Shown here in pieces: positions 53,612 through 58,881 of a DNA stretch of 60,769 nucleotides. The position numbers and the translations under genes are program-made. The notes beneath the pieces were generated by a model. That model saw only the letters and a list, made by a program, of their open reading frames with translations, ran no database searches and was not told the origin of the DNA. Origin of the DNA: a virus. The stretch spans positions 1-60,769 of IMG/VR virus record IMGVR_UViG_3300043427_002600. One strand, written 5' to 3'. Position 1 is the first letter of the stretch; the number at the start of each line of letters is the position of its first letter.

Positions 53612-54364
53612 TTAAATTACTCTTGATTTTTCGTGACCAACTCTAATACGTGGATCGCACCAAATTTCAAAGCCTGCTTCCTTTGCATCTAAACAGAAAG
53701 ATACGTCTTCTCCACACATATCTTGAACATTTCCAGATTCAAAAACTTGCATTTTAGGAGCAAACCAAGGATATTTCATTTCTGAATGTTCAAAAACACC
53801 ATGCTTAATAAGAACCCAACCAAATCCAGTATAATCAACTGTAAATGGTTTGCGACGCTTCGAAATACTTTCAACGGTTTCGTGATTCATTACACCACCA
53901 TTGCTTCTGAAATCATCTTCTTCCAACCAATGTGCAACTGATGTAGTATGCCCATCTTCTGTAGCATACCAACCAGCAGCAATATCCTTATCCATTAATA
54001 CCAATTGGAAAAATTTTTCAGTATTAAAAACAATGTCAGAATCAATCCAAAGTTGCCAATCATATTTCAGTTTTCCATCCCAAGGAATTTGGTCAGGTCC
54101 TCTGAGAACATTTGCTCCCAAACACTTACATCTTGCAAAATTAACCATTGAGGAATAATCTTGTGAGATTTGAATGCTTGCTCCAGATTGAACTAAGTCA
54201 AAACAAAGTTGAACAAAACTTTTTAAAAACTGATATGAGACTCCTCTTCCAGGAAGACAAAAAACAATTGACTTGCCCTTTATCAGTTCCTTGGCAAGAT
54301 CATAGTCCCATTCTTGTTGTATTTGTGTAGGCGCTTTTGCCTTTACTGTAAATCCTTTAGACAT
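53612..54364 (-). CDS. Glycosyltransferase-like protein (GT-A fold)
   Basis: The 250-aa product starts with IVFCLPGRGVSYQFLKSF and has a DxD-type motif in LWIDSDIVFN near residue 110. A C-terminal CGEDVSFCLDAKEAGFEIWC segment is where GT-A enzymes place a metal or acceptor-binding acidic pair. The substrate is unknown; virion, DNA-base or host surface glycans are possible. It has a consensus TTGACA-17-TATGAT promoter directly upstream. The family-level call is good, specificity unknown. Confidence 0.75.
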   Translation of the reverse strand: MSKGFTVKAKAPTQIQQEWDYDLAKELIKGKSIVFCLPGRGVSYQFLKSFVQLCFDLVQSGASIQISQDYSSMVNFARCKCLGANVLRGPDQIPWDGKLKYDWQLWIDSDIVFNTEKFFQLVLMDKDIAAGWYATEDGHTTSVAHWLEEDDFRSNGGVMNHETVESISKRRKPFTVDYTGFGWVLIKHGVFEHSEMKYPWFAPKMQVFESGNVQDMCGEDVSFCLDAKEAGFEIWCDPRIRVGHEKSRVI

Positions 54365-54386
54365 AAGATAACTTGTTTACTTCAGT

Positions 54387-54415
54387 ATCATACTCTATTA
54401 TGTAGTGCTTGTCAA
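54387..54415 (-). promoter_or_regulatory. Consensus sigma70 promoter for the glycosyltransferase operon
   Basis: TTGACA (54410-54415), a 17-nt spacer, then TATGAT (54387-54392) on the minus strand, overlapping the end of the AbrB-like gene. Confidence 0.8.
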
Positions 54416-54586
54416 TTACTTTCTTTCTGAAAGAATAACTTCATTACCTTCTATTGAAAGGTTAATTTGCGTATCCTCGTACCATTCCAATTCATTCATA
54501 ATTTGCTCTGAGATTTTAATGTAGTAGTCTCCGCTAATTGGATCAACTTCTATGGATTCGAAAATATCTCCGGAATTTTTTTTCAT
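54416..54586 (-). CDS. AbrB/SpoVT-like small protein (56 aa)
   Basis: The product has the strand-helix-strand pattern of an AbrB/MazE swapped-hairpin domain: EVDPISGDYYIKISEQIMNE, then LEWYEDTQINLSIEGNEV and ILSERK. AbrB-like proteins bind DNA as dimers; cyanobacterial AbrB proteins are global regulators. It is the last AT-rich gene before the GC-rich block. A TATAAT box at 54617-54622 could drive it. The domain call is by pattern only. Confidence 0.55.
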   Translation of the reverse strand: MKKNSGDIFESIEVDPISGDYYIKISEQIMNELEWYEDTQINLSIEGNEVILSERK

Positions 54587-54803
54587 TTCGGGTATTTTAT
54601 TTTTTACTTTTTCGATATTATATATGGGGAAAAATTTTTTAATTAAGTCTTATAAAACACTAGCGAAAGCAAGACTTTGTAGCCTAAGGGGTCCCATGGG
54701 TTTAATATACGCGCCCGCGCCGACGACCCCCCACCCCCCGCCAACTGCCGATCACGAACGAACGCACTGCCCCCCACGAACGAACGCAGGGGGCAGGAGG
54801 TGC
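54587..54803 (-). other. Compositional boundary region, no gene seen
   Basis: The sequence changes within about 60 bases from very AT-rich (before 54690) to very GC-rich. It holds a 7-bp inverted repeat AAGTCTT/AAGACTT (54645-54651 and 54671-54677), G-runs on the minus strand (54725-54741) and two copies of CACGAACGAACGCA (54753-54766 and 54775-54788). The latter flank the arm of a terminator-like hairpin. I see no coding region. Confidence 0.6.
54767..54796 (-). terminator. Terminator-like hairpin ending the GC-rich array
   Basis: Stem CTGCCCCC/GGGGGCAG with a 14-nt loop, just after the stop of the 69-aa gene at 54804. It lacks a T-run. Confidence 0.5.
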
Positions 54804-55013
54804 TCACCCCTGGGAACTGCGCCACCCGCTGATGGGGCAGCGACCCACCTCATCGGCATGGACCTCAGCGTACTGGGCGGCGATGACCGTAGCGGGCAGA
54901 CCCCAGTGGATGTATGCCGAAGGGCGGGAACCGTTCTTCAGTTGATCGGCACGGGAGATCCAACGAATCTCACGGGTCACGAGGTCGGAGCACTGGGCGA
55001 GTGGGAAACGCAT
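54804..55013 (-). CDS. Array gene 1: small protein of unknown function (69 aa)
   Basis: The start is the ATG at 55011-55013, 23 nt after the -10 box; the longer frame upstream would run through the promoter. The product MRFPLAQCSDLVTREIRWIS continues with an HWGLPATVIAAQYAEVHADE helix. It is not recognised. It is the last gene of the GC-rich array and is followed by a hairpin. Confidence 0.55.
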   Translation of the reverse strand: MRFPLAQCSDLVTREIRWISRADQLKNGSRPSAYIHWGLPATVIAAQYAEVHADEVGRCPISGWRSSQG

Positions 55014-55025
55014 TGGAGGGGTTCG

Positions 55026-55045
55026 GAACTGAGAGAATTGTAGCA
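55026..55045 (-). promoter_or_regulatory. Array promoter 1
   Basis: Minus strand TGCTACAAT (extended -10), five bases, then CAGTTC; drives the gene at 55013. Confidence 0.65.
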
Positions 55046-55056
55046 CGAATCGGGCG

Positions 55057-55070
55057 GGGGTCAGTACCCC
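55057..55070 (-). terminator. Short hairpin after array gene 2
   Basis: Stem GGGGT/ACCCC with a four-base loop, between the stop at 55083 and array promoter 1. The flanks repeat GGGGTACTGA and GATTCGTG twice. Confidence 0.4.
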
Positions 55071-55082
55071 ACCCCCCACGAA

Positions 55083-55271
55083 TCAGTACCCCAACCAGAC
55101 CAGGAACTCACCAGCATCAACGGGACCGAAGCGGGCGGTTGTGCCGTAGTCGGTGCGGAAGTCATCCCAGAGACCGTGTTCCTTTGCTGCCTGGCAGGCG
55201 GCAGACCAGCGGATGCACCCGTTCTCATCGGCGCAGTTCCAGACGATGGCGGGGAAGGTGGAGCAGTGCAT
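55083..55271 (-). CDS. Array gene 2: small protein (62 aa)
   Basis: The start at 55269-55271 is chosen because the promoter lies just upstream. The product begins MHCSTFPAIVWNCADENGCI and continues RWSAACQAAKEHGLWDDFRT. It resembles uncharacterised picocyanobacterial/cyanophage peptides in style. Two early Cys residues and a conserved-looking Trp pattern are its only features. Function unknown. Confidence 0.55.
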   Translation of the reverse strand: MHCSTFPAIVWNCADENGCIRWSAACQAAKEHGLWDDFRTDYGTTARFGPVDAGEFLVWLGY

Positions 55272-55284
55272 CGGTTCGGGGTGT

Positions 55285-55303
55285 GAACTGAGAGAATTGT
55301 ACA
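55285..55303 (-). promoter_or_regulatory. Array promoter 2
   Basis: TGTACAAT, five bases, then CAGTTC on the minus strand. A TTGACC hexamer 18 nt upstream could serve as a -35 box. Confidence 0.6.
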
Positions 55304-55311
55304 GGGTCAGA

Positions 55312-55330
55312 GGGGGAGAGGTCAACCCCC
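55312..55330 (-). terminator. Hairpin overlapping the stop of array gene 3
   Basis: Stem GGGGG/CCCCC on the minus strand; the TGA stop lies at the base of the stem and loop. Confidence 0.5.
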
Positions 55331-55534
55331 GCCGAAGACGTGGGCGACCAGACCAGCGGGATGGTTGACGCCTTCGATCACCGTGAATTCGGCGTACTTA
55401 TCGAAGTCGTCGGCGTGGTATGCTCCGAACTGCTCAATCCAGATGGCGCGGGCAGCGTCCTTCGATTCGGCAGCGATGACCGCCATACCAGCGGTGTAGT
55501 CGGAGAGCACTTCGTTCAGGATGTAGAGGTTCAT
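55322..55534 (-). CDS. Array gene 3: conserved small protein (70 aa)
   Basis: The product begins MNLYILNEVLSDYTAGMAVI, then AAESKDAARAIWIEQFGAYH and ends FTVIEGVNHPAGLVAHVFGGG in two pieces. Its beta-alpha-beta pattern and SDYTxGMAVI/AES segment are familiar from small cyanobacterial and cyanophage proteins without known function. It is a complete compact domain with its own promoter. Confidence 0.65.
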   Translation of the reverse strand: MNLYILNEVLSDYTAGMAVIAAESKDAARAIWIEQFGAYHADDFDKYAEFTVIEGVNHPAGLVAHVFGGG

Positions 55535-55550
55535 CGGTGGGGGTGTCGGT

Positions 55551-55571
55551 TGAACTGAGTGTATTGTAGCA
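55551..55571 (-). promoter_or_regulatory. Array promoter 3
   Basis: TGCTACAAT, five bases, CAGTTCAA; it begins 3 nt past the first base of the TGA stop of array gene 4, so CCTGCTACAAT directly follows the stop. Confidence 0.7.
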
Positions 55572-55573
55572 GG

Positions 55574-55780
55574 TCAGGCGGCGTAGCAGTGGAGATTGAC
55601 CCACCGCCCCAGGGACAGATTCGAATCCAGGAGCAGCAGCAGAATCTCCAGGCGGGATGCCTTCAAGCGGTAGAGGCGGGCAGGAGTCTTATGAAAGCGG
55701 ACGCGAACGCTACCCGTGATGGGGTTGGCGATCAGGGTGTCGATGGCGTTGCTGTCGCTGGTATTGATGGGGTAGCGCAT
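55574..55780 (-). CDS. Array gene 4: KTSC-like small protein (68 aa)
   Basis: The product shows DSNAIDTLIANPITGSVRVR, FHKTPARLYRLK and LGRWVN. The order S-x-A-I, V-x-V-x-F, Y and G-x-x-V-N is that of KTSC domains, also found at the end of lysyl-tRNA synthetase. A Leu-rich segment (LEILLLLLDSN) replaces the usual helix. Its TGA stop is part of the next promoter. Nucleic-acid binding is possible; inference only. Confidence 0.5.
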   Translation of the reverse strand: MRYPINTSDSNAIDTLIANPITGSVRVRFHKTPARLYRLKASRLEILLLLLDSNLSLGRWVNLHCYAA

Positions 55781-55790
55781 CGGGTGGGTT

Positions 55791-55811
55791 GCGGTTGAGA
55801 GTATTGTAGCA
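55791..55811 (-). promoter_or_regulatory. Array promoter 4
   Basis: TGCTACAATACTCTCAACCG on the minus strand; the CAGTTC element is degenerate here. Confidence 0.6.
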
Positions 55812-55816
55812 GGTCG

Positions 55817-55834
55817 GGGGCGGGTCAGCGCCCC
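55817..55834 (-). terminator. Hairpin with the stop of array gene 5 in the loop
   Basis: Stem GGGGCG/CGCCCC with CTGACC in the loop, which contains the TGA stop of the 53-aa gene. Confidence 0.45.
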
Positions 55835-55986
55835 TCAGTGTAGTCTCCGATGATGACCCCGTTGCAGCGGACCTGGGCGTACCCGTACTCTTCAGACAGA
55901 GACAGGCAGAGGTCCCAAGCGCGATCCTGATCGGTGGTGGTGTTCTCCCAGGGAGCGGAGGGGCAGATCACGTCGTAGCGGGTCAT
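55825..55986 (-). CDS. Array gene 5: small protein (53 aa)
   Basis: The product begins MTRYDVICPSAPWENTTTDQ and ends GYAQVRCNGVIIGDYTEGR. MTRYDV resembles the MTRYEV start of array gene 11, suggesting distant paralogy. A good Shine-Dalgarno AAAGGAAA precedes the ATG. Function unknown. Confidence 0.6.
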   Translation of the reverse strand: MTRYDVICPSAPWENTTTDQDRAWDLCLSLSEEYGYAQVRCNGVIIGDYTEGR

Positions 55987-55996
55987 TTGGTTTCCT

Positions 55997-56016
55997 TTGA
56001 ACTGAGATCAGTATAG
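55997..56016 (-). promoter_or_regulatory. Array promoter 5 with palindromic operator-like site
   Basis: TATACT (56010-56015) overlaps ACTGATCTCAGT (56001-56012), whose outer five bases are inverted repeats; then TCAAAGGAAA. Confidence 0.65.
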
Positions 56017-56062
56017 GGCATCAGGGGCGCCGCGGCCAACGGGGTGGGCGGTTCCCTGACCG

Positions 56063-56578
56063 TCACACCAGGCGGCGACCGTGGCGGCGGATCTCACCAG
56101 CGGAGAGAGTCACACCGATGCGGGGGTCCTTTGCCTTGCCGTTGCGCTTGGCGGCGTACTGGCGTTGCGCCTTCGGCAGGATCAGGGAGAGCACCGTGTC
56201 GGCGTCCAGGACCCACACCTCAGCGACCCGTGCGCCTTCATAGCGGGCGTAGTAGTGGCGGGCATAGGCGCCGATCTTATGGTCGATCAGGTATGCTTCC
56301 TGATCCTCCCAGGTCGGTTGAACGCTGATCCCATTGTAGGTTGCGCTGATAGCGCCGCCGATTGTGGATTTGTACTCTACAGGGGTCCCGTCTGCTTCGT
56401 AGGCGTCTGCGCCGCTGTAGGAGTCTGCGACGGTGTGCCCCAGCAAGCAGGCAAGGTGGATCTCCCTGCTGCGGGCATAGGACATCGGATCACCAGCGTT
56501 CAGGGCGTCTGCTGCTTCATACAGGGCGGCGAAGGCGTCCAGGTACTGCTGCTGGGCGGTGGTGAGGGTGGCGGTCAT
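56063..56578 (-). CDS. Array gene 6: PD-(D/E)XK nuclease-like protein (171 aa)
   Basis: This is the largest gene of the array. E39 in REIHLACLLGHTVADS, D58 in SGADAYEADG and E68-Y-K70 in VEYKST form the E, D, ExK set of PD-(D/E)XK nucleases. A Trp/Gln region (VQPTWEDQEAYLIDHKIGAY) and an RYEGARVAEVWVLDAD strand follow, as in restriction endonuclease-like folds. It may degrade host DNA or act in nucleotide scavenging. Fold call moderate, target unknown. The start is fixed by the promoter at 56589. Confidence 0.65.
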   Translation of the reverse strand: MTATLTTAQQQYLDAFAALYEAADALNAGDPMSYARSREIHLACLLGHTVADSYSGADAYEADGTPVEYKSTIGGAISATYNGISVQPTWEDQEAYLIDHKIGAYARHYYARYEGARVAEVWVLDADTVLSLILPKAQRQYAAKRNGKAKDPRIGVTLSAGEIRRHGRRLV

Positions 56579-56588
56579 CGGTGGGGGT

Positions 56589-56609
56589 TGAACTGGGTTA
56601 ATTGTAGCA
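56589..56609 (-). promoter_or_regulatory. Array promoter 6
   Basis: TGCTACAATTAACCCAGTTC on the minus strand, immediately after the TGA stop of array gene 7. Confidence 0.7.
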
Positions 56610-56611
56610 GG

Positions 56612-56821
56612 TCAGGCGGCGCAGAGTCCATAGGATGCTGCCAGGTCGTAGAGGGCATCCAGGATGGCGACCTGATCATCATCCAACCATTCAGTGCCAC
56701 ACTGAGCGCAAACCCAATCCCAAACCAGATCGTAGTTGTAGTCTGTGCCCATCTCAAGCATAAAGGCGGGCAGTCCTTGCATTGCGCTGCGGAACTGGTC
56801 GTCGGTGGGGATGGTGATCAT
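56612..56821 (-). CDS. Array gene 7: small acidic protein (69 aa)
   Basis: The product begins MITIPTDDQFRSAMQGLPAF, with a Trp/Asp-rich centre (YDLVWDWVCAQCGTEWLDDD) holding one CxxC pair, and ends AASYGLCAA. A single CxxC is not enough for a zinc finger unless it dimerises. Its GCC-TGA stop runs into the next promoter. Function unknown. Confidence 0.6.
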   Translation of the reverse strand: MITIPTDDQFRSAMQGLPAFMLEMGTDYNYDLVWDWVCAQCGTEWLDDDQVAILDALYDLAASYGLCAA

Positions 56822-56832
56822 CGGATCGGGTC

Positions 56833-56851
56833 GGTTGAGAGTATTGTAGCA
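56833..56851 (-). promoter_or_regulatory. Array promoter 7
   Basis: TGCTACAATACTCTCAACC on the minus strand, a close copy of array promoter 4. Confidence 0.6.
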
Positions 56852-56861
56852 GGTCGGGGGA

Positions 56862-57041
56862 TCACTCCATCCCCATCGCTTCCTTCAGGGCATTGTAGGC
56901 GCTCAACCAATGGTCGGCGTCGGCATGGTTGCCTTTAGTGCTCTCATCGCAGGCGATGCAGAGCAGGGCAGTGCGGATGGTGCCCCACTTGCCCTCGGGC
57001 AGGGTGACGGTGGTGAGGGTGTTGGGGTTCCAGGCGGTCAT
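56862..57041 (-). CDS. Array gene 8: small protein (59 aa)
   Basis: The product begins MTAWNPNTLTTVTLPEGKWG and continues TIRTALLCIACDESTKGNHA and DHWLSAYNALKEAMGME. It contains a CIAC pair and a C-terminal helix. It is a plausible folded peptide with a strong promoter; function unknown. Confidence 0.55.
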   Translation of the reverse strand: MTAWNPNTLTTVTLPEGKWGTIRTALLCIACDESTKGNHADADHWLSAYNALKEAMGME

Positions 57042-57050
57042 CGGGGTCGT

Positions 57051-57070
57051 TTGAACTGAGATCAGTATAG
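57051..57070 (-). promoter_or_regulatory. Array promoter 8 with palindromic operator-like site
   Basis: TATACT (57064-57069) overlapping ACTGATCTCAGT (57055-57066), identical to array promoter 5. Confidence 0.65.
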
Positions 57071-57079
57071 AGGCAAAAG

Positions 57080-57098
57080 GGAGGGGGTGTGCCCCTCC
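57080..57098 (-). terminator. Terminator after array gene 9
   Basis: Stem GGAGGGG/CCCCTCC, then CTTTTG on the minus strand, with a TGGCACA motif between the stop and the stem. Confidence 0.65.
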
Positions 57099-57107
57099 GT
57101 TGTGCCA

Positions 57108-57206
57108 CTATTCAGGTTGGTCGGCGGCGATGGATTCCAGGATGCTCAGGATCTCATCGCCGTTGGTTCCTTGGCGGAGCAGGGAGAGGGCAAGGGACAG
57201 GGACAT
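57108..57206 (-). CDS. Array gene 9: tiny protein (32 aa)
   Basis: The product starts MSLSLALSLLRQGTNGDEIL and ends SIESIAADQPE-like (SILESIAADQPE). It is an amphipathic helical peptide. The leader is longer than the others, about 52 nt, and lacks the CAGTTC element. Coding status is supported by position between a promoter and a terminator, but the size makes it uncertain. Confidence 0.45.
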   Translation of the reverse strand: MSLSLALSLLRQGTNGDEILSILESIAADQPE

Positions 57207-57258
57207 TAGGATTCGGGGGATAGAGTGTGCTGGGAGTCTTTAGGGCGCTCCCGTTCCC

Positions 57259-57267
57259 ATTGTAGCA
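57259..57267 (-). promoter_or_regulatory. Array promoter 9
   Basis: TGCTACAAT directly after the TGA stop of array gene 10; downstream element differs (GGGAACGGGAGC) and could form a leader hairpin. Confidence 0.5.
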
Positions 57268-57269
57268 GG

Positions 57270-57431
57270 TCAGGCGATCCAACCCTGCTGGCGGCGCTTC
57301 TCAGCGTGGCAGGCGATGCGGAACTCCTTAGGGGTCAGGGATGCTTGTCCAGGGCGGGGACCGCGACTGGGGAGGCGGGTGATCTTGAATTCACCGGCGG
57401 CGATGGCGGCGTTCAGTTCAGCAGAGGTCAT
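57270..57431 (-). CDS. Array gene 10: conserved small protein (53 aa)
   Basis: The product begins MTSAELNAAIAAGEFKITRL, with a Pro/Arg linker (PSRGPRPGQ), then LTPKEFRIACHAEKRRQQGW. The ELNAAIAAGEFKITRLPS start is a pattern I associate with cyanophage and picocyanobacterial small proteins of unknown role. The basic C-terminal helix suggests nucleic-acid or protein binding. The stop TGA overlaps array promoter 9. Confidence 0.6.
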   Translation of the reverse strand: MTSAELNAAIAAGEFKITRLPSRGPRPGQASLTPKEFRIACHAEKRRQQGWIA

Positions 57432-57444
57432 CAGGTCCGTTGCG

Positions 57445-57462
57445 GTTGATCGTATTGTAGCA
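57445..57462 (-). promoter_or_regulatory. Array promoter 10
   Basis: TGCTACAATACGATCAACCG on the minus strand, directly after the TGA stop of array gene 11. Confidence 0.6.
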
Positions 57463-57464
57463 GG

Positions 57465-57605
57465 TCAGGGTGCCAGGTGAGCAGGCGATCCGCAGGAGCG
57501 GTAGAAGGCGACCATAGACTCTGCCTCTGCCAGAGTGCGGAAGAACTGGGAGCGCCACTCACAGGCGTTGTAGGGGGTCTGATAGCGGACTTCGTAGCGG
57601 GTCAT
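57465..57605 (-). CDS. Array gene 11: conserved small protein (46 aa)
   Basis: The product begins MTRYEVRYQTPYNACEWRSQ and continues FFRTLAEAESMVAFYRSCGS. The beta strand followed by a helix that ends in SCGSPA looks like a conserved short cyanobacterial/cyanophage family. It shares the MTRY(D/E)V start with array gene 5. The stop TGA overlaps array promoter 10. Confidence 0.6.
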   Translation of the reverse strand: MTRYEVRYQTPYNACEWRSQFFRTLAEAESMVAFYRSCGSPAHLAP

Positions 57606-57618
57606 CGGATCAGGTCGG

Positions 57619-57640
57619 TTGAACTGGGTTAATTGTAGCA
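57619..57640 (-). promoter_or_regulatory. Array promoter 11
   Basis: TGCTACAATTAACCCAGTTC on the minus strand, identical in this stretch to array promoter 6. Confidence 0.7.
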
Positions 57641-57646
57641 GGTGGA

Positions 57647-57664
57647 GGGGGTCGGGTGACCCCC
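57647..57664 (-). terminator. Terminator after array gene 12
   Basis: Stem GGGGGTC/GACCCCC with a four-base loop, directly before array promoter 11. Confidence 0.65.
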
Positions 57665-57675
57665 TGGAGAATCGC

Positions 57676-57840
57676 TCAGGCAGGGATCAGGATGTCGTTC
57701 TCCCAGCGGGCATTCTCCAGGATCTCATCGTATGCCACCTGCAGGGCGCGTTGGGCGTCTGCCTTCAGGATGGCGTTGCGGCACTGGGCGGCGATCTCCT
57801 CAATGTTCAGGGCGCGGTCGGTGGAGGGGTTGTAACGCAT
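57676..57840 (-). CDS. Array gene 12: small helical protein (54 aa)
   Basis: The product begins MRYNPSTDRALNIEEIAAQC and continues ALQVAYDEILENARWENDIL. It is mostly helical and acidic. It is not recognised. A clear promoter and terminator bound it. Confidence 0.6.
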   Translation of the reverse strand: MRYNPSTDRALNIEEIAAQCRNAILKADAQRALQVAYDEILENARWENDILIPA

Positions 57841-57856
57841 TTGAAGTTCGGGGTTG

Positions 57857-57877
57857 TTTGAACTGAGAGTATTGTAG
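57857..57877 (-). promoter_or_regulatory. Array promoter 12
   Basis: CCTACAATACTCTCAGTTCA on the minus strand; the TG of the extended -10 is absent here. Confidence 0.6.
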
Positions 57878-57917
57878 GGCAGTTTAGGGTCGTGCCCAGG
57901 ACCGTTGTGCCAGTGCC

Positions 57918-58103
57918 TCAGGCGGCACAGAGGGCGGATTCCAGGCAGACCTCCCGCACTTCGATCAGGGCATAATCGTATCCCTCATCCTCCGTCAGGT
58001 GCTGGTGGTAGGCGTCAGCAGCAGACTTGCAATCGAACAGGCGCAGGGAGTGGAAGGACTCGCCTTCATAATCCCAACCACCGATCACAGCGTAGACTTT
58101 CAT
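57918..58103 (-). CDS. Array gene 13: conserved small protein (61 aa)
   Basis: The product begins MKVYAVIGGWDYEGESFHSL, then RLFDCKSAADAYHQHLTEDE and ends YALIEVREVCLESALCAA. The MKVYAVIGGWDYEGE start is a pattern I associate with cyanophage and Synechococcus small proteins. Predicted beta-beta-alpha-beta fold. Function unknown. After the stop comes GGCACTGGCACA, shared with array gene 15. Confidence 0.65.
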   Translation of the reverse strand: MKVYAVIGGWDYEGESFHSLRLFDCKSAADAYHQHLTEDEGYDYALIEVREVCLESALCAA

Positions 58104-58112
58104 CGCGGGTCG

Positions 58113-58133
58113 TTTGAACTGAGAACAGTATAG
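58113..58133 (-). promoter_or_regulatory. Array promoter 13 with palindromic site
   Basis: TATACT (58127-58132) overlapping ACTGTTCTCAGT (58118-58129). Confidence 0.6.
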
Positions 58134-58144
58134 GGGGTCAGAGA

Positions 58145-58161
58145 GGGGGCAGGATGCCCCC
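58145..58161 (-). terminator. Terminator after array gene 14
   Basis: Stem GGGGGC/GCCCCC with a short loop, preceded by CTGGCACAC and followed by TCTCT on the minus strand. Confidence 0.6.
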
Positions 58162-58181
58162 GTGTGCCAGTTGTTCGGGCG

Positions 58182-58268
58182 TCACATCCAACCGCATTTG
58201 GGGCAGGCGGGGTGTCCCTTGCAGGGGCAGGATGCGGCAACGGTCAGGGGGTCGTTGGAGCGGATCAT
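58182..58268 (-). CDS. Array gene 14: 28-aa zinc-knuckle-like peptide
   Basis: The product is MIRSNDPLTVAASCPCKGHP followed by ACPKCGWM. Cys at 14, 16, 22 and 25 with His19 could bind one zinc ion. A Shine-Dalgarno AAAGGAA precedes the ATG and the unit has its own promoter and terminator. At this size coding is plausible rather than certain. Confidence 0.45.
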   Translation of the reverse strand: MIRSNDPLTVAASCPCKGHPACPKCGWM

Positions 58269-58278
58269 CGGGGTTCCT

Positions 58279-58300
58279 TTGAACTGAGAGAATTGTAGCA
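58279..58300 (-). promoter_or_regulatory. Array promoter 14
   Basis: TGCTACAATTCTCTCAGTTC then AAAGGAACC on the minus strand. Confidence 0.65.
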
Positions 58301-58349
58301 GGGAGGTCTTACCGATGCAACGCTAACGTGCCTCCCGTGTGCCAGTGCC

Positions 58350-58541
58350 TCAATCGGCGTAGAGGGATTGGAAGTCCTCCACAAACTCCCGTGCCTCATC
58401 GCCCGTCATGCGGGAGAGCATCTCACGGGCAACGGTCTCCCAGGAGAACTGATCGGCAAGGTCACAGATGGCGGCACGTGCCTGAGAGGCGCTCAGGTGG
58501 GCGGCGGTGATCTCAGCGTAGGTCATTTCCAGGCGGGACAT
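58350..58541 (-). CDS. Array gene 15: conserved helical protein (63 aa)
   Basis: The frame continues upstream through the promoter, so the start is set at the ATG 58539-58541; the ATG five codons later is an alternative. The product includes MTYAEITAAHLSASQARAAI, CDLADQFSWETVAREMLSRM and TGDEAREFVEDFQSLY. The all-helical acidic pattern is familiar from small proteins of marine Synechococcus and their phages. Function unknown. Confidence 0.65.
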   Translation of the reverse strand: MSRLEMTYAEITAAHLSASQARAAICDLADQFSWETVAREMLSRMTGDEAREFVEDFQSLYAD

Positions 58542-58551
58542 GGTGGGTTGG

Positions 58552-58573
58552 TTGAACTGAGTTAATTGTAGCA
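58552..58573 (-). promoter_or_regulatory. Array promoter 15
   Basis: TGCTACAATTAACTCAGTTC on the minus strand. Confidence 0.65.
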
Positions 58574-58593
58574 TGGATCGGGGGGTGGCGCCC

Positions 58594-58833
58594 CTAGAAC
58601 GCCACCAGTTGGTCCACTTCCCATTGCGGCACAGTCTGGACGGTGCCGCCGCAGTTCTTCCGCAACCAGGCGTTGATGTGCTTGCTGGTGGTCGTGGAGT
58701 AGAACTGCTCGGTCCGCATCCAACCCCGACCAGGCACCAGGGCGGCAACGGGGGTGCTGTAGGAGTAGAGCACCTCAGTGCCGTCTGCCAGGGTGACCTG
58801 GGTGCTGGTGGTGGTGACTTGCTGGACCTTCAT
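58594..58833 (-). CDS. Array gene 16: conserved small beta protein (79 aa)
   Basis: The product shows VTLADGTEVLYSYSTPVAAL, GRGWMRTEQFYSTTTSKHIN and a Trp-containing end. The LYSYSTPVAA...TTSKHINAWL pattern occurs in uncharacterised phage and cyanobacterial proteins (I believe a DUF8033-like group). Beta-rich with a C-terminal helix. A strong promoter precedes it. Confidence 0.65.
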   Translation of the reverse strand: MKVQQVTTTSTQVTLADGTEVLYSYSTPVAALVPGRGWMRTEQFYSTTTSKHINAWLRKNCGGTVQTVPQWEVDQLVAF

Positions 58834-58843
58834 GGTGAGTTCC

Positions 58844-58866
58844 TTTGAACTGAGTTAATTGTAGCA
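58844..58866 (-). promoter_or_regulatory. Array promoter 16
   Basis: TGCTACAATTAACTCAGTTC then AAAGGAAC on the minus strand. Confidence 0.7.
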
Positions 58867-58881
58867 GGTGGCGGATGCCAA

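Noticed and set aside
55272-55325. Longer start for array gene 2
   Set aside because: The extra codons are the promoter and leader themselves.
55060-55580. Array promoters as a CRISPR-like or integron attC repeat array
   Set aside because: The repeats are tied to start codons, vary in spacing with gene length, and lack integron core sites or an integrase.
56081-56938. 285-codon plus-strand open frame in the GC-rich block
   Set aside because: It runs antisense to array genes 6-7 and their promoters. High GC lowers stop frequency, and no RBS or recognisable protein is seen.
58542-58748. Upstream extension of array gene 15 to 132 aa
   Set aside because: It would read through the promoter at 58552-58573 and overlap array gene 16.
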